From contig NC_092225.1 in NCBI RefSeq assembly GCF_036320965.1, forward strand, positions 79,846,113 through 79,910,112: a stretch of DNA of 64,000 nucleotides, in the 5' to 3' direction. Shown here piece by piece: positions 12,686-23,745 of this stretch; within the stretch, counting starts at the first letter, position 1; each line of letters opens with the position of its first letter. The notes below the pieces were generated by a model. It was not told the DNA's origin. It saw only the letters and a list, made by a program, of their open reading frames with translations, and ran no database searches. The DNA comes from Panulirus ornatus (lineage: Eukaryota; Arthropoda; Malacostraca; Decapoda; Palinuridae). Made by a program: the position numbers and the translations under genes.

Positions 12686-12935
12686 GGGGACAAAGAATAC
12701 TTCCCACGTATTCCCTGTGTGTCGTAAAAGGCGACTAAAAGGGGAGGGAGCGGGGGGCTGGAAATCCTCCCCTCTCGTTTTTTTTTTTTTTTTTTTTTTT
12801 TTAATTTTCCAAAAGAAGGAACAGAGAATTGGGCCAGGTGAGGGTATTCCCTCAAAGGCCCAGTCCTCTGTTCTTAACGCTACCTCGCTAATGCGGGAAA
12901 TGGCGAACAGTTTGAAAGAAAAGAAAAGAAAGTAA
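12686..12935 (+). mobile_element. Short non-autonomous element (LINE-end composite)
   Basis: About 240 bp. The head matches the LINE 5'UTR, followed by a T-run (12778-12802) and a 'gaaggaacagagaa' block. The tail is 'cgctacctcgctaatgcggg', which folds into the same hairpin as the LINE 3' end (stems 12878-12881/12902-12905 and 12884-12888/12893-12897). It has no coding capacity. It ends 54 bp from the 3' end of copine exon 4, inside the intron. Confidence 0.82.
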
Positions 12936-12989
12936 TATTTTTCTCTAAAAAGGAAATATACCTATCTTTCTTAATAATATGATCCATAC

Positions 12990-13345
12990 CTTTGCAAATT
13001 GGTGTAACATTCACCAATCAGATCATGCCCTCCATCTGAATCCCAGTCATAGCACTCAATCTTGATGCTACGATTATGGTCTCCCGCACACAGTGTTCTT
13101 GCTGGAATAATGATGGGTTTCCAGGCTGGATTAAGTGTTTTCTTAATGACTTCTGTCTTGTGCACAGGAACATAGGTATTGTTATCATTGCATCGATAAA
13201 AAATCAGGAAAGGATCACTCTTTCCAAAAAAGTCCTTTTTGTCCAAATCTGCTCCAGACATGTTCATAGTGATAACTTCCTTGGATGAAGACACTTCATC
13301 TCCTTCTATCATAAGGATCCCACCTCCAGATATAGTTCTGCTAAG
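12990..13345 (-). CDS. Copine exon 4 (C2B domain)
   Basis: Exon of 356 nt starting in phase 0 and ending in phase 2. It has a consensus acceptor (ttttattacag before position 13345) and donor (AAG/GTATGG at 12990/12989). It encodes about residues 129-246 of the copine: LSRTISGGG, then the C2B domain. Calcium-binding loop 1 is readable (ADLDKKDFFGKSDPF), as are the HKTEVIKKTLNPAWKP strand and loop 3 (YDWDSDGGHDLIG) with its aspartates intact. Copines are cytosolic proteins that bind phospholipid membranes in response to calcium through two C2 domains. They recruit partners through a C-terminal vWA-like domain, which is absent here and expected left of position 1. The ortholog within the family is not resolved. 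Confidence 0.93.
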
Positions 13346-14533
13346 CTGTAATAAAATACAATTTGTATGAACACTGTTATAAAACAAAATCTCTGAGAAA
13401 TTACATGATACAATAACTTAAACAAGGGTAGGATACATAAGGAAGGAATTTTTTTACTGTATAAACTTAGCACTAACAGTTCCCATATAATTAGAACCCA
13501 ATGATGAAAGAAATTAAATAATATTCTTTGGTTTTGTATACAGACCTCCTACACAAAGCATACAATTCAACAATCTCTTAAAACAAAAAAGTAAGGCAGA
13601 GATACTACTGTTTTAGATATCAAGAATCCATCATTCTTGGAAGGATAAGAGAATAAGATAAGGGAGCAACAGCTTACATGAAGATTCCTCTCTTTACCAA
13701 ACTGTAGATTAACAAGCATTAACATTCAAAATCTTCATTAAATACCAGAAAAGATTTCATATAATATCATGAGGCAAGAGTGAATCTCGATATTGTAACA
13801 GTAATTACCACATCTGATAATTACCAAATATCATATAGATATGTGGTAATTATGGAAAACAACAAAGAATATATCTTCAATAACATGCACCATGACCTTA
13901 GAAATGTGAACTGGGTAAAGTCCTTGATGTTGATAAAGTTGCAGTTCCCATAAAAGGGATATGGAACAACATCCAAGATCTTTAGCCCACTTAAGATAAA
14001 GGATTCTCTGATCTGAGTTCAGAAGAATGATCTTTCTGATATTAAACATGATAAGCCTGGATCAGTTATAGTATGAAAATGAAAGCAAAATACCACACAT
14101 CTAGTATCTTATGATCGATGCTTTTGCTAACAAGTCCTTAGAAAATCAGCTGCTCTTCCCAGGGCCATGGCTACAAAGCAAATCTGAATTATTTCCCCTG
14201 TGTCAGGAGCCTTCATGTACAATTTTCCTCAGTGCTGTTCTTTCAACCAAAATCCTGATAATAAGACTGAAAATTACCATTTACGAGCAGAACATTGACA
14301 TTTCATGAGAGAAATAATTGTTCAAAGCCTGTCTCTATCTATCTTCCATTTTAAACCTATTCCCATTATGTAGGGTTGGGCAAATGAACACATGCATAAT
14401 TTTTTTGGAAATCAACTTTACCATCTTTACTGACTGGCAAAAGGGCAGGAACATCGAATTCCCTGGGGTAGACTTACAAGTTACCCTGAAAGCCTTCAAA
14501 ATATCATTATTAAAATAAATTTACTGTTCCTAC
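13346..14533 (-). other. Copine intron 3
   Basis: AT-rich intron of about 1.2 kb between exons 3 and 4. No repeat family or RNA gene recognised in it. Confidence 0.8.
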
Positions 14534-14651
14534 CTGTGAACCCTGGTAAGCCATAATTTCTCCCAAAGAGCATTCAACAGTACCAAGGGAGTCCTGATCA
14601 TCTGGATTTGTAGTCTTGGTATCCCAGTCATAAATAGCAAATCTAAGAACC
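14534..14651 (-). CDS. Copine exon 3 (end of C2A), with one extra base
   Basis: The acceptor (atgttacag before 14651) and donor (CAG/GTAGG at 14534) are good. The expected content follows exon 2 directly: VLRFAIYDWDTK (C2A loop 3 aspartates), then DSLGTVECSLGEIMAYQGSQ. Exon 2 ends in phase 0 and exon 4 starts in phase 0, so this exon should be 117 nt. It is 118 nt. The surplus base is in the A-run 14639-14642 (four A where three are needed), which shifts the frame after RF. All residues after the run are conserved, so a sequencing or assembly indel is more likely than a true null allele. Confidence 0.88.
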
Positions 14652-14999
14652 TGTAACATAAAGTAAAGAATGTTGATCATATCAATAATCTACTACAAAG
14701 AGTATCTAATTACATCCAGTGTAGTGTTTGCTACATTTACAGCAGAGTAAAATATGACAATATTCTTTAAACATTAAGGATTCTATTATATACAAAATCT
14801 GTTGTTTTTCCTAAACACTAACCTTGTGAATAAATTTCCCATAATCCAACACACTATTACAAAAAAAGCTTTAATGTCTACCCCCTCAACTAACTGGGAA
14901 GCCCTTGTAAGTAGAATCTCCTCTATCTCCCAATAAAAATGTATATAACAACAACACCTATATCCTCAGACATCTTGAATATCACAGTCTTCTCTCTGA

Positions 15000-16085
15000 T
15001 CAACAGTATGGTTGGTGATATTCCTTCCTATCTTACTAATGTCTGGTCATCATCCCTGAAAATTTTGGGGAACCCTGTGCAGTTGTCCTTCATATATCCA
15101 AAGCATCGAGGTCTCTTCTCCATGGTTCCCTCATTTGGCTTTCCTACCACACTTTGCTTCCTCATATCTAGCTCTCTGGCAAATTCATCTCCACAAACAG
15201 CAGTGTTCCTCCTGGTTCTGTCCTGTCTCACACCCTTCAAATCTGCTCCTTCTTCTCTCACTCTATCTGCATCCCATGTAAACACAACTTCCTCAATAAA
15301 CTCATACTTGGACAGGGTGCCTCAGTGCAGCAGACGAAATCTGGTTAACTTTGATGCCTCCACGACCCAGTTTTCACCCATCTCCCTACCACAAGTTCCT
15401 CAATTTTCCTTTTTCCTTTAAAGGTTCTGTAACGCTACCTCTTGATGCAATGAACTTACTTAATATCACAGTAACATAGACTCTATTTTGGAAACCCCAC
15501 ATTACAGAAATAGCTAAGTCTCCCTCTAAGAAATTGGAAGTCCTGTTAAGATGCTGATTTTATCTTCTGAAAAGTTGCTCAGTTTATACAAGGGAATGAT
15601 CCATGCATGTATGGAATACTGCTCTCACATCTGGGGTGGTTCTACTTCTGCATCCTTACTTGACAGAGTCAAGTCAAAACCAGTCCAACTTATACACTCT
15701 CCAAGGCAAATTTCAAAACTTGACCCTTTTGCCCTGTGCCACAAAGCTAGCTCACTTTACCCTCTTCTATAGGTATTTCTTTGGTTTTTGCTTACAAAAA
15801 CTGGCTGCTGGTGTGCCCCTACCAACAGACAGGCCATGCAAAACTCTGTATGCTGCTGCATCACATGATTACTGTGTGGTTATTGGCAACTCAAGGGTGG
15901 GCCATTTTGGTAACCGTGTCTTTCCCTACATTTCAAAGCTCTGTCACTCTCTACCCTTTTATGTCTTTCACAATAACTATGACCTGGCACACTTTAGAAG
16001 ACAAGTTTTCCCAACCTCCAAAATCTATCTATACACACTTTTCCTTGTTTCTTCTTTTTCCTTTTCATTAACTTCTTTATATTTC
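15000..16085 (+). mobile_element. Jockey-type LINE remnant, C-terminal part
   Basis: Plus-strand translation gives RRNLVNFDASTTQF, then, after a frameshift, 'LFWKPHITEIAK'. Next come YKGMIHACMEYCSHIWGGS, LLDRVKSK and ASSLYPLLYRYFFG, and finally SLPFYVFHNNYDLAHFRRQVF. This order is typical of the C-terminal end of Jockey-clade reverse transcriptases abundant in arthropods. The catalytic part upstream is not recognisable. Frames break at least twice, so it is a pseudogene. Confidence 0.82.
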
Positions 16086-16104
16086 AATTAAGGCCTGGCC
16101 TTGA

Positions 16105-16338
16105 TGTAGACTTTTGCCTGTGACTGGGCTATAGATATGGTTGTGAGGAGGAGGGTGGACACATTGGAAATGAAATGTTTGAGGACAATACGTGGTGTGA
16201 GGTGTTTAGACCAAGTAAGTAATGAAAGGGTAAGAAGGATGTGTGGTAATAAAATGTGTATGGTTGAGAGAGGGTGGGTTGAAACGGTTTGGACACATGG
16301 AGAGAATGAGTGAGGAAAGATTGACAAAGAGGATATAT
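16105..16338 (+). mobile_element. Old LINE C-terminal fragment, plus strand
   Basis: Matches the LINE segment encoding 'VLEMRCLRT...LKWFGHMERMSEERLTKRI', with a deletion and substitutions. It lies directly against the minus-strand copy that begins at 16345, making a head-on pair. Confidence 0.75.
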
Positions 16339-16344
16339 ATGCTG

Positions 16345-18830
16345 TTTCCTGTGTGACAGAAATGGATGAAGGCAGCAAGTATGAATATGTACCGAAACCA
16401 CAGCTCCCTTTCCACATCCAGGCCCCACAAAACTTTCCATGGTTTACCCCAAACACTTCACATGCCCTGGTTCAATCCACTGACAGCACGTCGACCTCGG
16501 TATATCACATCGTTCCAGTTTACTTTATTCCTTGCATGCCTTTCACCCTCCTGTATGTTCAGGCCCCAATCGCTTAAAATCTTTTTCACTCCATCCTTCC
16601 ATCTCCAATTTGGTCTCCTTCTTCCCTCCACCTCTGACACACATATCCTCTTTGTCAATCATTCCTCACTCATTCTCTCATGTGACCAAACCATTTCAAT
16701 ACATCCTCTTCTGCTCTCTGAACCACACTTTTTTTTATCACCACCACACATCTCTCTTACCCTTTCATTATTTACTTGATCAAACCACCTCACACCACAT
16801 ATTGTCCTCAAACATTTCATTTCCAACACATCCACCCTCCTCCATACAAACCTATCTATAACCTATGCCTTGCAACCATATAACATTGTTGGAATACTAT
16901 TCCTTCAAACATACCCATTTTGCTCTCTGAGATAACATTCTCACCCTCCACACATTCTTCAATGCTCCCAGAACCATCGCCCCTTCCCCCACCCTGTGAC
17001 TCACTTCCGCTTCCATGGTTTCTTCCACTGGTAAGTCCACTAGCAGATATCTAAAACACTTCACTTCCTCCAGTTTTTCTTCATTCAAACTTCCCTCCCA
17101 ATTAACTTGTCCCTCAACCCTACTGAATCTAATAACCTTGCTCTTATTTACATCTACTTTCAACTTTCTCCTTTTATACACTTTACCAAACTCAGTCACC
17201 AACTTCTGCAGTTTCTCACCTGAATCAGCCACTAGTGCTGTATCATCAGCAAACAACTACTGAGTAACTTCCCAAACCCTCTCATCCCCATCAGACTGCA
17301 TCCTTGTCCCTCTCTCCTAAACTTTTCCATTCACCTCCCTAGCCACCACATCCATAAACAAATTATACAACCATGGGGACACCACGCACCCCTGCCGCAA
17401 ACTAACATTCACTGGAAACCAATCACTTTCATCTCTTCCCAATTGTGACACATGCCTTACATAAAAACTGTTCACTGGTTCTAGAAACTTACCTCCCACA
17501 CCATGTACTCTTAATACCTTCCACAAAACATCTCTATCAACCCTATCATATGCCTTTTCCAGATCCATAAATGCTAGATACAACTCCATCTATTTTTTCA
17601 AGTATTTCTCACATAGTTTCTTCAAAGCAAACACCTGATCCACACATCTTCTACTACTTCTGAAACCACACTGCACTTCCCCAATCTGATGCTCTGTACA
17701 TGCCTTTACCTTCTCAATCAACACCCTCCCATATAGTTTCCCAGGAATACTCAACTAACTTATGACTCAGTAATTTGAACACCTACCTTTATCCCCTCTG
17801 CCACTGTACAATGGCACTATGCATGCATTCCGCCAATCCTTAGGCACTTCACCATGATCCATACATACACTGAATATCCTTACCAACCAATCAACAACAC
17901 AGTCACCCCTTTTTCAATAAACTCCACTGCAATACCATCCAAACCTGCTTCCTTGCCTACTTTCATCTCCCACAAAGCTTTCACTATCTCTCCTCTGTTT
18001 ACCATACCATTCTATCTGACCCTCTCACTTCACACACCACCCTGACCAAAACACCCTATATCTGCCACTCTATCATCAAACACATTCAACAAATCTTCAA
18101 AATACTCACTCCATCTCCTCCTCACTTCATCAATACTTAATATTACCTCCCTATTTGCCCCCTTCACCGATATTCCCATTTATTCTCTTGTCTTACGCAC
18201 ATTATTTACCTCCTTCCAAAACATCTGTTTATTCTCCCTGAAATTTAATGATACTCTCTCATCCCAACTCAAATTTGCCCTCTTTTTCACCTCTTGCACA
18301 TTTCTCTTGACCTCCTGCCGCATTCTTTTATACATCTTCCAGTCATTTGCACTACTTCCCTGCAAAAATTGTCCAAACACTTCTCTTCTCTTTCACCAAA
18401 AACCTTCATCCCACCACTCACTACCCTTTCTAATCTGCCCACCTCCCACCTTTCTCATGTCACATGAATCTTTTGCACAAGCCATCAATGCTTCCTGAAA
18501 TGCATCCCATTCTTCCCCCACTCCCCTCACATCATTTGCTCTCACCTTTTTCCATTCGAAACTCAATGTCTCCTGGTACTTCCTCATACAAGTCTCCTTT
18601 CCAAGCTCACTTACTCTCACCACTCTCTTCTCACCAACATTCTCTCTTCTTTTCTGGAAACCACTAAAAATCTTCACCGTTGCCTCCACAAGATAGTGAT
18701 CAGGTACCCCTCCAGCTTCCCCTCTCAGCATATCAACATCCATAAGTCTCTCTGTTACACGCCTATCAAATAACATGTAATCCAATAACACCCTTTGACC
18801 ATCTCTCCTACTCACATATGTATACTTATG
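16345..18830 (-). mobile_element. Old LINE copy, left part (interrupted)
   Basis: A nearly continuous diverged copy from the 3'UTR ('ccgaaaccacagctcccttt', long-type 3'UTR partial) through RT (FADDTALVAD at 16897-17256; LEKAYDRVDRD at 17317-17589) to the endonuclease end (18393-18800, ...YTYVSRRDGQRVLLDYMLFDRR). It is broken at 18830 by the young insertion and resumes at 21095. Confidence 0.88.
18821..18830 (+). repeat. Target-site duplication, left copy
   Basis: TATACTTATG, repeated exactly at 21095-21104 on the other side of the young LINE. Confidence 0.85.
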
Positions 18831-21094
18831 TTTTTTTTTTTTTTTATACTTTGTCGCTGTCTCCCGCGTTTGCGAGGTAGCGCAAGGAAACAGACGAAAG
18901 AAATGGCCCAACCCCCCCCATACACATGTATATACATACGTCCACACACGCAAATATACATACCTACACAGCTTTCCATGGTTTACCCCAGACGCTTCAC
19001 ATGCCTTGATTCAATCCACTGACAGCACGTCAACCCCGGTATACCACATCGCTCCAATTCACTCTATTCCTTGCCCTCCTTTCACCCTCCTGCATGTTCA
19101 GGCCCCGATCACACAAAATCTTTTTCACTCCATCTTTCCACCTCCAATTTGGTCTCCCTCTTCTCCTTGTTCCCTCCACCTCCGACACATATATCCTCTT
19201 GGTCAATCTTTCCTCACTCATCCTCTCCATGTGCCCAAACCACTTCAAAACACCCTCTTCTGCTCTCTCAACCACGCTCTTTTTATTTCCACACATCTCT
19301 CTTACCCTTACGTTACTCACTCGATCAAACCACCTCACACCACACATTGTCCTCAAACATCTCATTTCCAGCACATCCATCCTCCTGCGCACAACTCTAT
19401 CCATAGCCCACGCCTCGCAACCATACAACATTGTTGGAACCACTATTCCTTCAAACATACCCATTTTTGCTTTCCGAGATAATGTTCTCGACTTCCACAC
19501 ATTCTTCAAGGCCCCCAGGATTTTCGCCCCCTCCCCCACCCTATGATCCACTTCCGCTTCCATGGTTCCATCCGCTGACAGATCCACTCCCAGATATCTA
19601 AAACACTTCACTTCCTCCAGTTTTTCTCCATTCAAACTCACCTCCCAATTGACTTGACCCTCAACCCTACTGTACCTAATAACCTTGCTCTTATTCACAT
19701 TTACTCTTAACTTTCTTCTCTCACACACTTTACCAAACTCAGTCACCAGCTTCTGCAGTTTCTCACGTGAATCAGCCACCAGCGCTGTATCATCAGCGAA
19801 CAACAACTGACTCACTTCCCAAGCTCTCTCATCCCCAACAGACTTCATACTTGCCCCTCTTTCCAAAACTCTTGCATTTACCTCCCTAACAACCCCATCC
19901 ATACACAAATTAAACAACCATGGAGACATCACACACCCCTGCAGCAAACCTACATTCACTGAGAACCAATCACTTTCCTCTCTTCCTACACGTACACATG
20001 CCTTACATCCTCGATAAAAACTTTTCACTGCTTCTAACAACTTTCCTCCCACACCATATATTCTTAATACCTTCCACAGAGCATCTCTATCAACTCTATC
20101 ATATGCCTTCTCCAGATCCATAAATGCTACATACAAATCCATTTGCTTTTCTAAGTATTTCTCACATACATTCTTCAAAGCAAACACCTGATCCACACAT
20201 CCTCTACCACTTCTGAAACCACACTGCTCTTCCCCAATCTGATGCTCTGTACATGCCTTCACCCTCTCAATCAATACCCTCCCATATAATTTACCAGGAA
20301 TACTCAACAAACTTATACCTCTGTAATTTGAGCACTCACTCTTATCCCCTTTGCCTTTGTACAATGGCACTATGCACGCATTCCGCCAATCCTCAGGCAC
20401 CTCACCATGAGTCATACATACATTAAATAACCTTACCAACCAGTCAACAATACAGTCACCCCCTTTTTTAATAAATTCCACTGCAATACCATCCAAACCT
20501 GCTGCCTTGCCGGCTTTCATCTTCCGCAAAGCTTTCACTACCTCTTCTCTGTTTACCAAATCATTTTCCCTAACCCTCTCACTTTGCACACCACCTCGAC
20601 CAAAACACCCTATATCTGCCACTCTATCATCAAACACATTCAACAAACCTTCAAAATACTCACTCCATCTCCTTCTCACATCACCACTACTTGTTATCAC
20701 CTCCCCATTTGCGCCCTTCACTGAAGTTCCCATTTGCTCCCTTGTCTTACGCACTTTATTTACCTCCTTCCAGAACATCTTTTTATTCTCCCTAAAATTT
20801 AATGATACTCTCTCACCCCAACTCTCATTTGCCCTTTTTTTCACCTCTTGCACCTTTCTCTTGACCTCCTGTCTCTTTCTTTTATACATCTCCCACTCAA
20901 TTTCATTTTTTCCCTGCAAAAATCGTCCAAATGCCTCTCTCTTCTCTTCCACTAATACTCTTACTTCTTCATCCCACAACTCACTACCCTTTCTAATCAA
21001 CCCACCTCCCACTCTTCTCATGCCACAAGCATCTTTTGCGCAATCCATCACTGATTCCCTAAATACATCCCATTCCTCCCCCACTCCCCTTACA
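18831..21094 (-). mobile_element. Young 5'-truncated LINE with longest RT frame
   Basis: Inserted into an older LINE with a 10-bp target-site duplication. The 3' end at 18831 starts with a T-run (poly-A/AT tail on the minus strand), then the hairpin tail and short-type 3'UTR. The 5' end is truncated at 21094, so the endonuclease is missing. Confidence 0.93.
19030..21084 (-). CDS. LINE reverse transcriptase, 684 codons, endonuclease-less
   Basis: Uninterrupted frame encoding a linker (about residues 1-200) and an RT with DWRNACIVPLYKGKGD (about 230-245) and NYRGISLLSIPGKL (about 250). Motif A is FMDLEKAYD (about 323-331), the B-region is GLLQGCVMSPWLF (about 378-390) and the catalytic loop is LFADDTALVAD (about 426-436). 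A long C-terminal region ends with GRPNWRWKDG (about 645-654). The RT of an APE-type LINE copies its RNA at a nick made by its own endonuclease, which this copy has lost. One key change: the conserved Arg of GLRQGC is Leu, as expected from CGG to CTG. The apparent start is an artefact of truncation. Clade assignment to RTE is from motif resemblance. Confidence 0.85.
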   Translation of the reverse strand: MGEEWDVFRESVMDCAKDACGMRRVGGGLIRKGSELWDEEVRVLVEEKREAFGRFLQGKNEIEWEMYKRKRQEVKRKVQEVKKRANESWGERVSLNFRENKKMFWKEVNKVRKTREQMGTSVKGANGEVITSSGDVRRRWSEYFEGLLNVFDDRVADIGCFGRGGVQSERVRENDLVNREEVVKALRKMKAGKAAGLDGIAVEFIKKGGDCIVDWLVRLFNVCMTHGEVPEDWRNACIVPLYKGKGDKSECSNYRGISLLSIPGKLYGRVLIERVKACTEHQIGEEQCGFRSGRGCVDQVFALKNVCEKYLEKQMDLYVAFMDLEKAYDRVDRDALWKVLRIYGVGGKLLEAVKSFYRGCKACVRVGREESDWFSVNVGLLQGCVMSPWLFNLCMDGVVREVNARVLERGASMKSVGDERAWEVSQLLFADDTALVADSREKLQKLVTEFGKVCERRKLRVNVNKSKVIRYSRVEGQVNWEVSLNGEKLEEVKCFRYLGVDLSADGTMEAEVDHRVGEGAKILGALKNVWKSRTLSRKAKMGMFEGIVVPTMLYGCEAWAMDRVVRRRMDVLEMRCLRTMCGVRWFDRVSNVRVREMCGNKKSVVERAEEGVLKWFGHMERMSEERLTKRIYVSEVEGTRRRGRPNWRWKDGVKKILCDRGLNMQEGERRARNRVNWSDVVYRG

Positions 21095-21288
21095 TATACT
21101 TATGTATATCTCTCTTTTTAAACCAGGTATTCCCAATCATCAGATCTTTTTCAACACACAGATCCACAAGCTCTTCACCATTTCCATTTACAACACTGAA
21201 CACCTCATGTACATCGACTGTACCCTCTACTGCCACATTACTCGCCTTCGCATTCAAATCACCCATCACTATAACCTGGTCTCGTGCT
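21095..21288 (-). mobile_element. Old LINE copy, right part after nested insertion
   Basis: Continues the endonuclease segment of the copy at 16345-18830, beginning with the second TATACTTATG. It includes the 'HYNLVSCWYQ'/GDLNA region in decayed form and ends at 21288, where LINE similarity stops. Confidence 0.82.
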
Positions 21289-23020
21289 GGTACCAGCTGC
21301 TACGGTCACTCACACTTATCCAGTGAAATGACTTTACTATTGGATTTTTCTACATCCTGTAGTTAAGGTAACCTATTCCAAAATGATATCAACAGAGAGA
21401 TCTTTGCAAAAGAGTGGATTCAAGCAAGTTGCACTTAACATTCACAGAAAACAGATGTTTCCAAATGACTGCAGAAAGGTGAGGGGCATATTAATGTTAT
21501 GAGAGAATATTACATTGATTCATCAACTGTTTACGATATTACAGCATGAAAACAATAACTTATCAGGTTTTTTGCCAAATCAAAACCTGAAAAAGCTCTT
21601 GATAAGCAAAACACTAGCTAAGCCTGATTCTGACAACTAGAATCATGCTTTATGAATGGCTCAAACTGAAACAAGCTGAAGATGCACCAGTTTCATGTCT
21701 AATATTCACAGAAAAGGCTTTAGTATAACCAAAACTACTACTGTAATAAAATGTGACAGGAAAAAAGGTTATGAAGAAGAATGAAAAAATTTTTCCGTCT
21801 GAGGCAGAGCCTTATTATCTGATAATAAAGTGCCTTACTTAAAGGAGGCTGGAACCCTCTATCCTCCAAGATATCTGGGTGAATTCGATATGAATTCCCT
21901 ACCCCTATCAAGACCAATTCTGTCACTGATGTCAGCTATTCCTTTCACAGGGTTCTCCTGCCCGATCACAAACATGACATCACAGAACAAATCATTGCCA
22001 GAATGAGTTACCATCATACTTGGTGTCTACCCAGGCTGGTCACCAAGAAAAGTTTTTCTAAAACAACACTTGCAGGGCCTCACCTTGTAGAGAAAAAGTT
22101 TTTCATTCCTCAGAACCTACTTTTCTCTTCAGAAGATGGGAGCTCCATGAGTCAACAAAAGCAAAACGATATGAAGAAGAGAAAAACTTTCATAAGCTAA
22201 AGACATGGAGTACTAGTACCACCATGACCAATTCTCTACTTTTGGTCTCGGGTCTATGTGGGTTCACCCTATTCTACAGGAAATGCATTTTAAGCTGCAA
22301 AATAAGGGTTAATTGCATTCCAACTACAGTAGCATCCCACAAGGGTGTTAGATAAATGTCACAGACCTCACTGCTGATTTCCCCCTTGAGAAGTTTTCTA
22401 AGGAGGGTCAAAGCAGGGGCTATCTATTAAACTCTGGCAGACAGATTATGTAGTGCTAGGGGGACATTTCTTCAACCAACAAGCAACAAATGCCCTGGAA
22501 AAACAGAAAAATCCCTTAACAAATTAGTGCCATCAAAGAAATCCCACAGAGTTTTCACAAAACATCAAAAGATACCGAACAGAAAATAAAAAGATTGAAT
22601 TAAGATAAGACCTGCTAAAATAAGGGGTTTTATTTTGGAAAGATTCCCTGGTTCTGAAGTCTTAATGGTACATGGGCAAATATAAAAGCATTACCCTGCA
22701 AGGGAATAGCAAGAATCTCCCTAAGTCCTCTTTCAGCACCCATGCATCACAAAATTTTTTTAATGAGACAAAACAGTAGAGCACAGAAAAGCTCTATCAA
22801 AAGAAGCTTAGAGTATCTATAATTACATCCTTATTATGTAAAGGACAAGGGCATCATATGGACATAGTCCCTGAAACTCTTCCCAAAGGTCCAAGAGGAC
22901 TTCTAAACTTAGTAATACTATCCTTGAATGGAAGATAAAATCATGCATTAAACTGCCTAGGTGTACCATATTCCTTCATATGTGCATACATATATGAGCG
23001 CAAGATTGATTAAGCAAATT
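21289..23020. other. Unclassified intronic sequence, duplicated at 28070-29905
   Basis: No coding or known repeat signature. The same sequence recurs in a corrupted form to the right of 28070, in the same order and orientation. Confidence 0.7.
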
Positions 23021-23022
23021 CC

Positions 23023-23081
<59 letters not shown>

Positions 23082-23091
23082 AAAATATAAA

Positions 23092-23190
<99 letters not shown>
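23023..23190. repeat. Long TA microsatellite with an A-run interruption
   Basis: Almost pure TA for about 165 bp, broken by an 'aataaaaatataaaaaaa' segment near 23078-23100. Collapsed or mis-sized tracts of this kind are expected in assemblies. Confidence 0.95.
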
Positions 23191-23399
23191 TTTTCTTTCA
23201 TACTATTCGCCATTTCCCGCATTAGCGAGGTTGCGTTAAGAACAAAGGACTGGACCTTTGAGGGAATATCCTCAAAGGGCCCCCTTCTCTGTCCCTTCTT
23301 TTGGAAAATTAAAAAAAACGAGAGGGGAGGATTTCCAGCCCCCCGCTCCCTTCCCTTTTAGTCGCCTTCTACGACACGCAGGGAATACGTGGGAAGTAT
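23190..23399 (-). mobile_element. Short non-autonomous element, left arm of inverted pair
   Basis: Tail hairpin at the left ('cccgcattagcgaggttgcg'), head at the right. Same composite structure as the element at 12686. Confidence 0.85.
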
Positions 23400-23429
23400 A
23401 TATATATATACATATATATATATATTTTC

Positions 23430-23662
23430 CCTGGGGATAGGGGAGAAAGAATACTTCCCACGTATTCCCTGCGTGTCGTAGAAGGCGACTAAAAGGGAAG
23501 GGAGCGGGGGGCTGGAAATCCTCCCCTCTCGTTTTTTTTTTTTTTTTTAATTTTCCAAAAGAAGGAACAGAGAAGAGGTCCAGGTGAGGATATTCCCTCA
23601 AAGGCCCAGTCCTCTGTTCTTAACGCTACCTCGCTATCGCGGGAAATAGCGAATAGTATAAA
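23430..23662 (+). mobile_element. Short non-autonomous element, right arm of inverted pair
   Basis: Head at the left ('ggggataggggagaaagaat'), tail at the right ('cgctacctcgctatcgcggg'). Together with the previous element it forms a near-perfect palindrome of ~205-bp arms around a ~30-bp TA-rich centre. Confidence 0.85.

Positions 23663-23743
<81 letters not shown>

Positions 23744-23745
<2 letters not shown>

Noticed and set aside
19006..19546. Pro/Ser/His-rich frames of 111, 150 and 158 codons on the strand opposite each LINE copy (also near 11.7-12.3, 23.9-24.4, 30.2-30.7, 36.3-36.7, 37.4-38.0, 41.6-42.1, 46.8-47.6, 51.4-52.0 and 61.4-61.9 kb)
   Set aside because: They are antisense shadows of the conserved RT frame and recur only because the LINE is repeated. 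They have no independent start context or domain.
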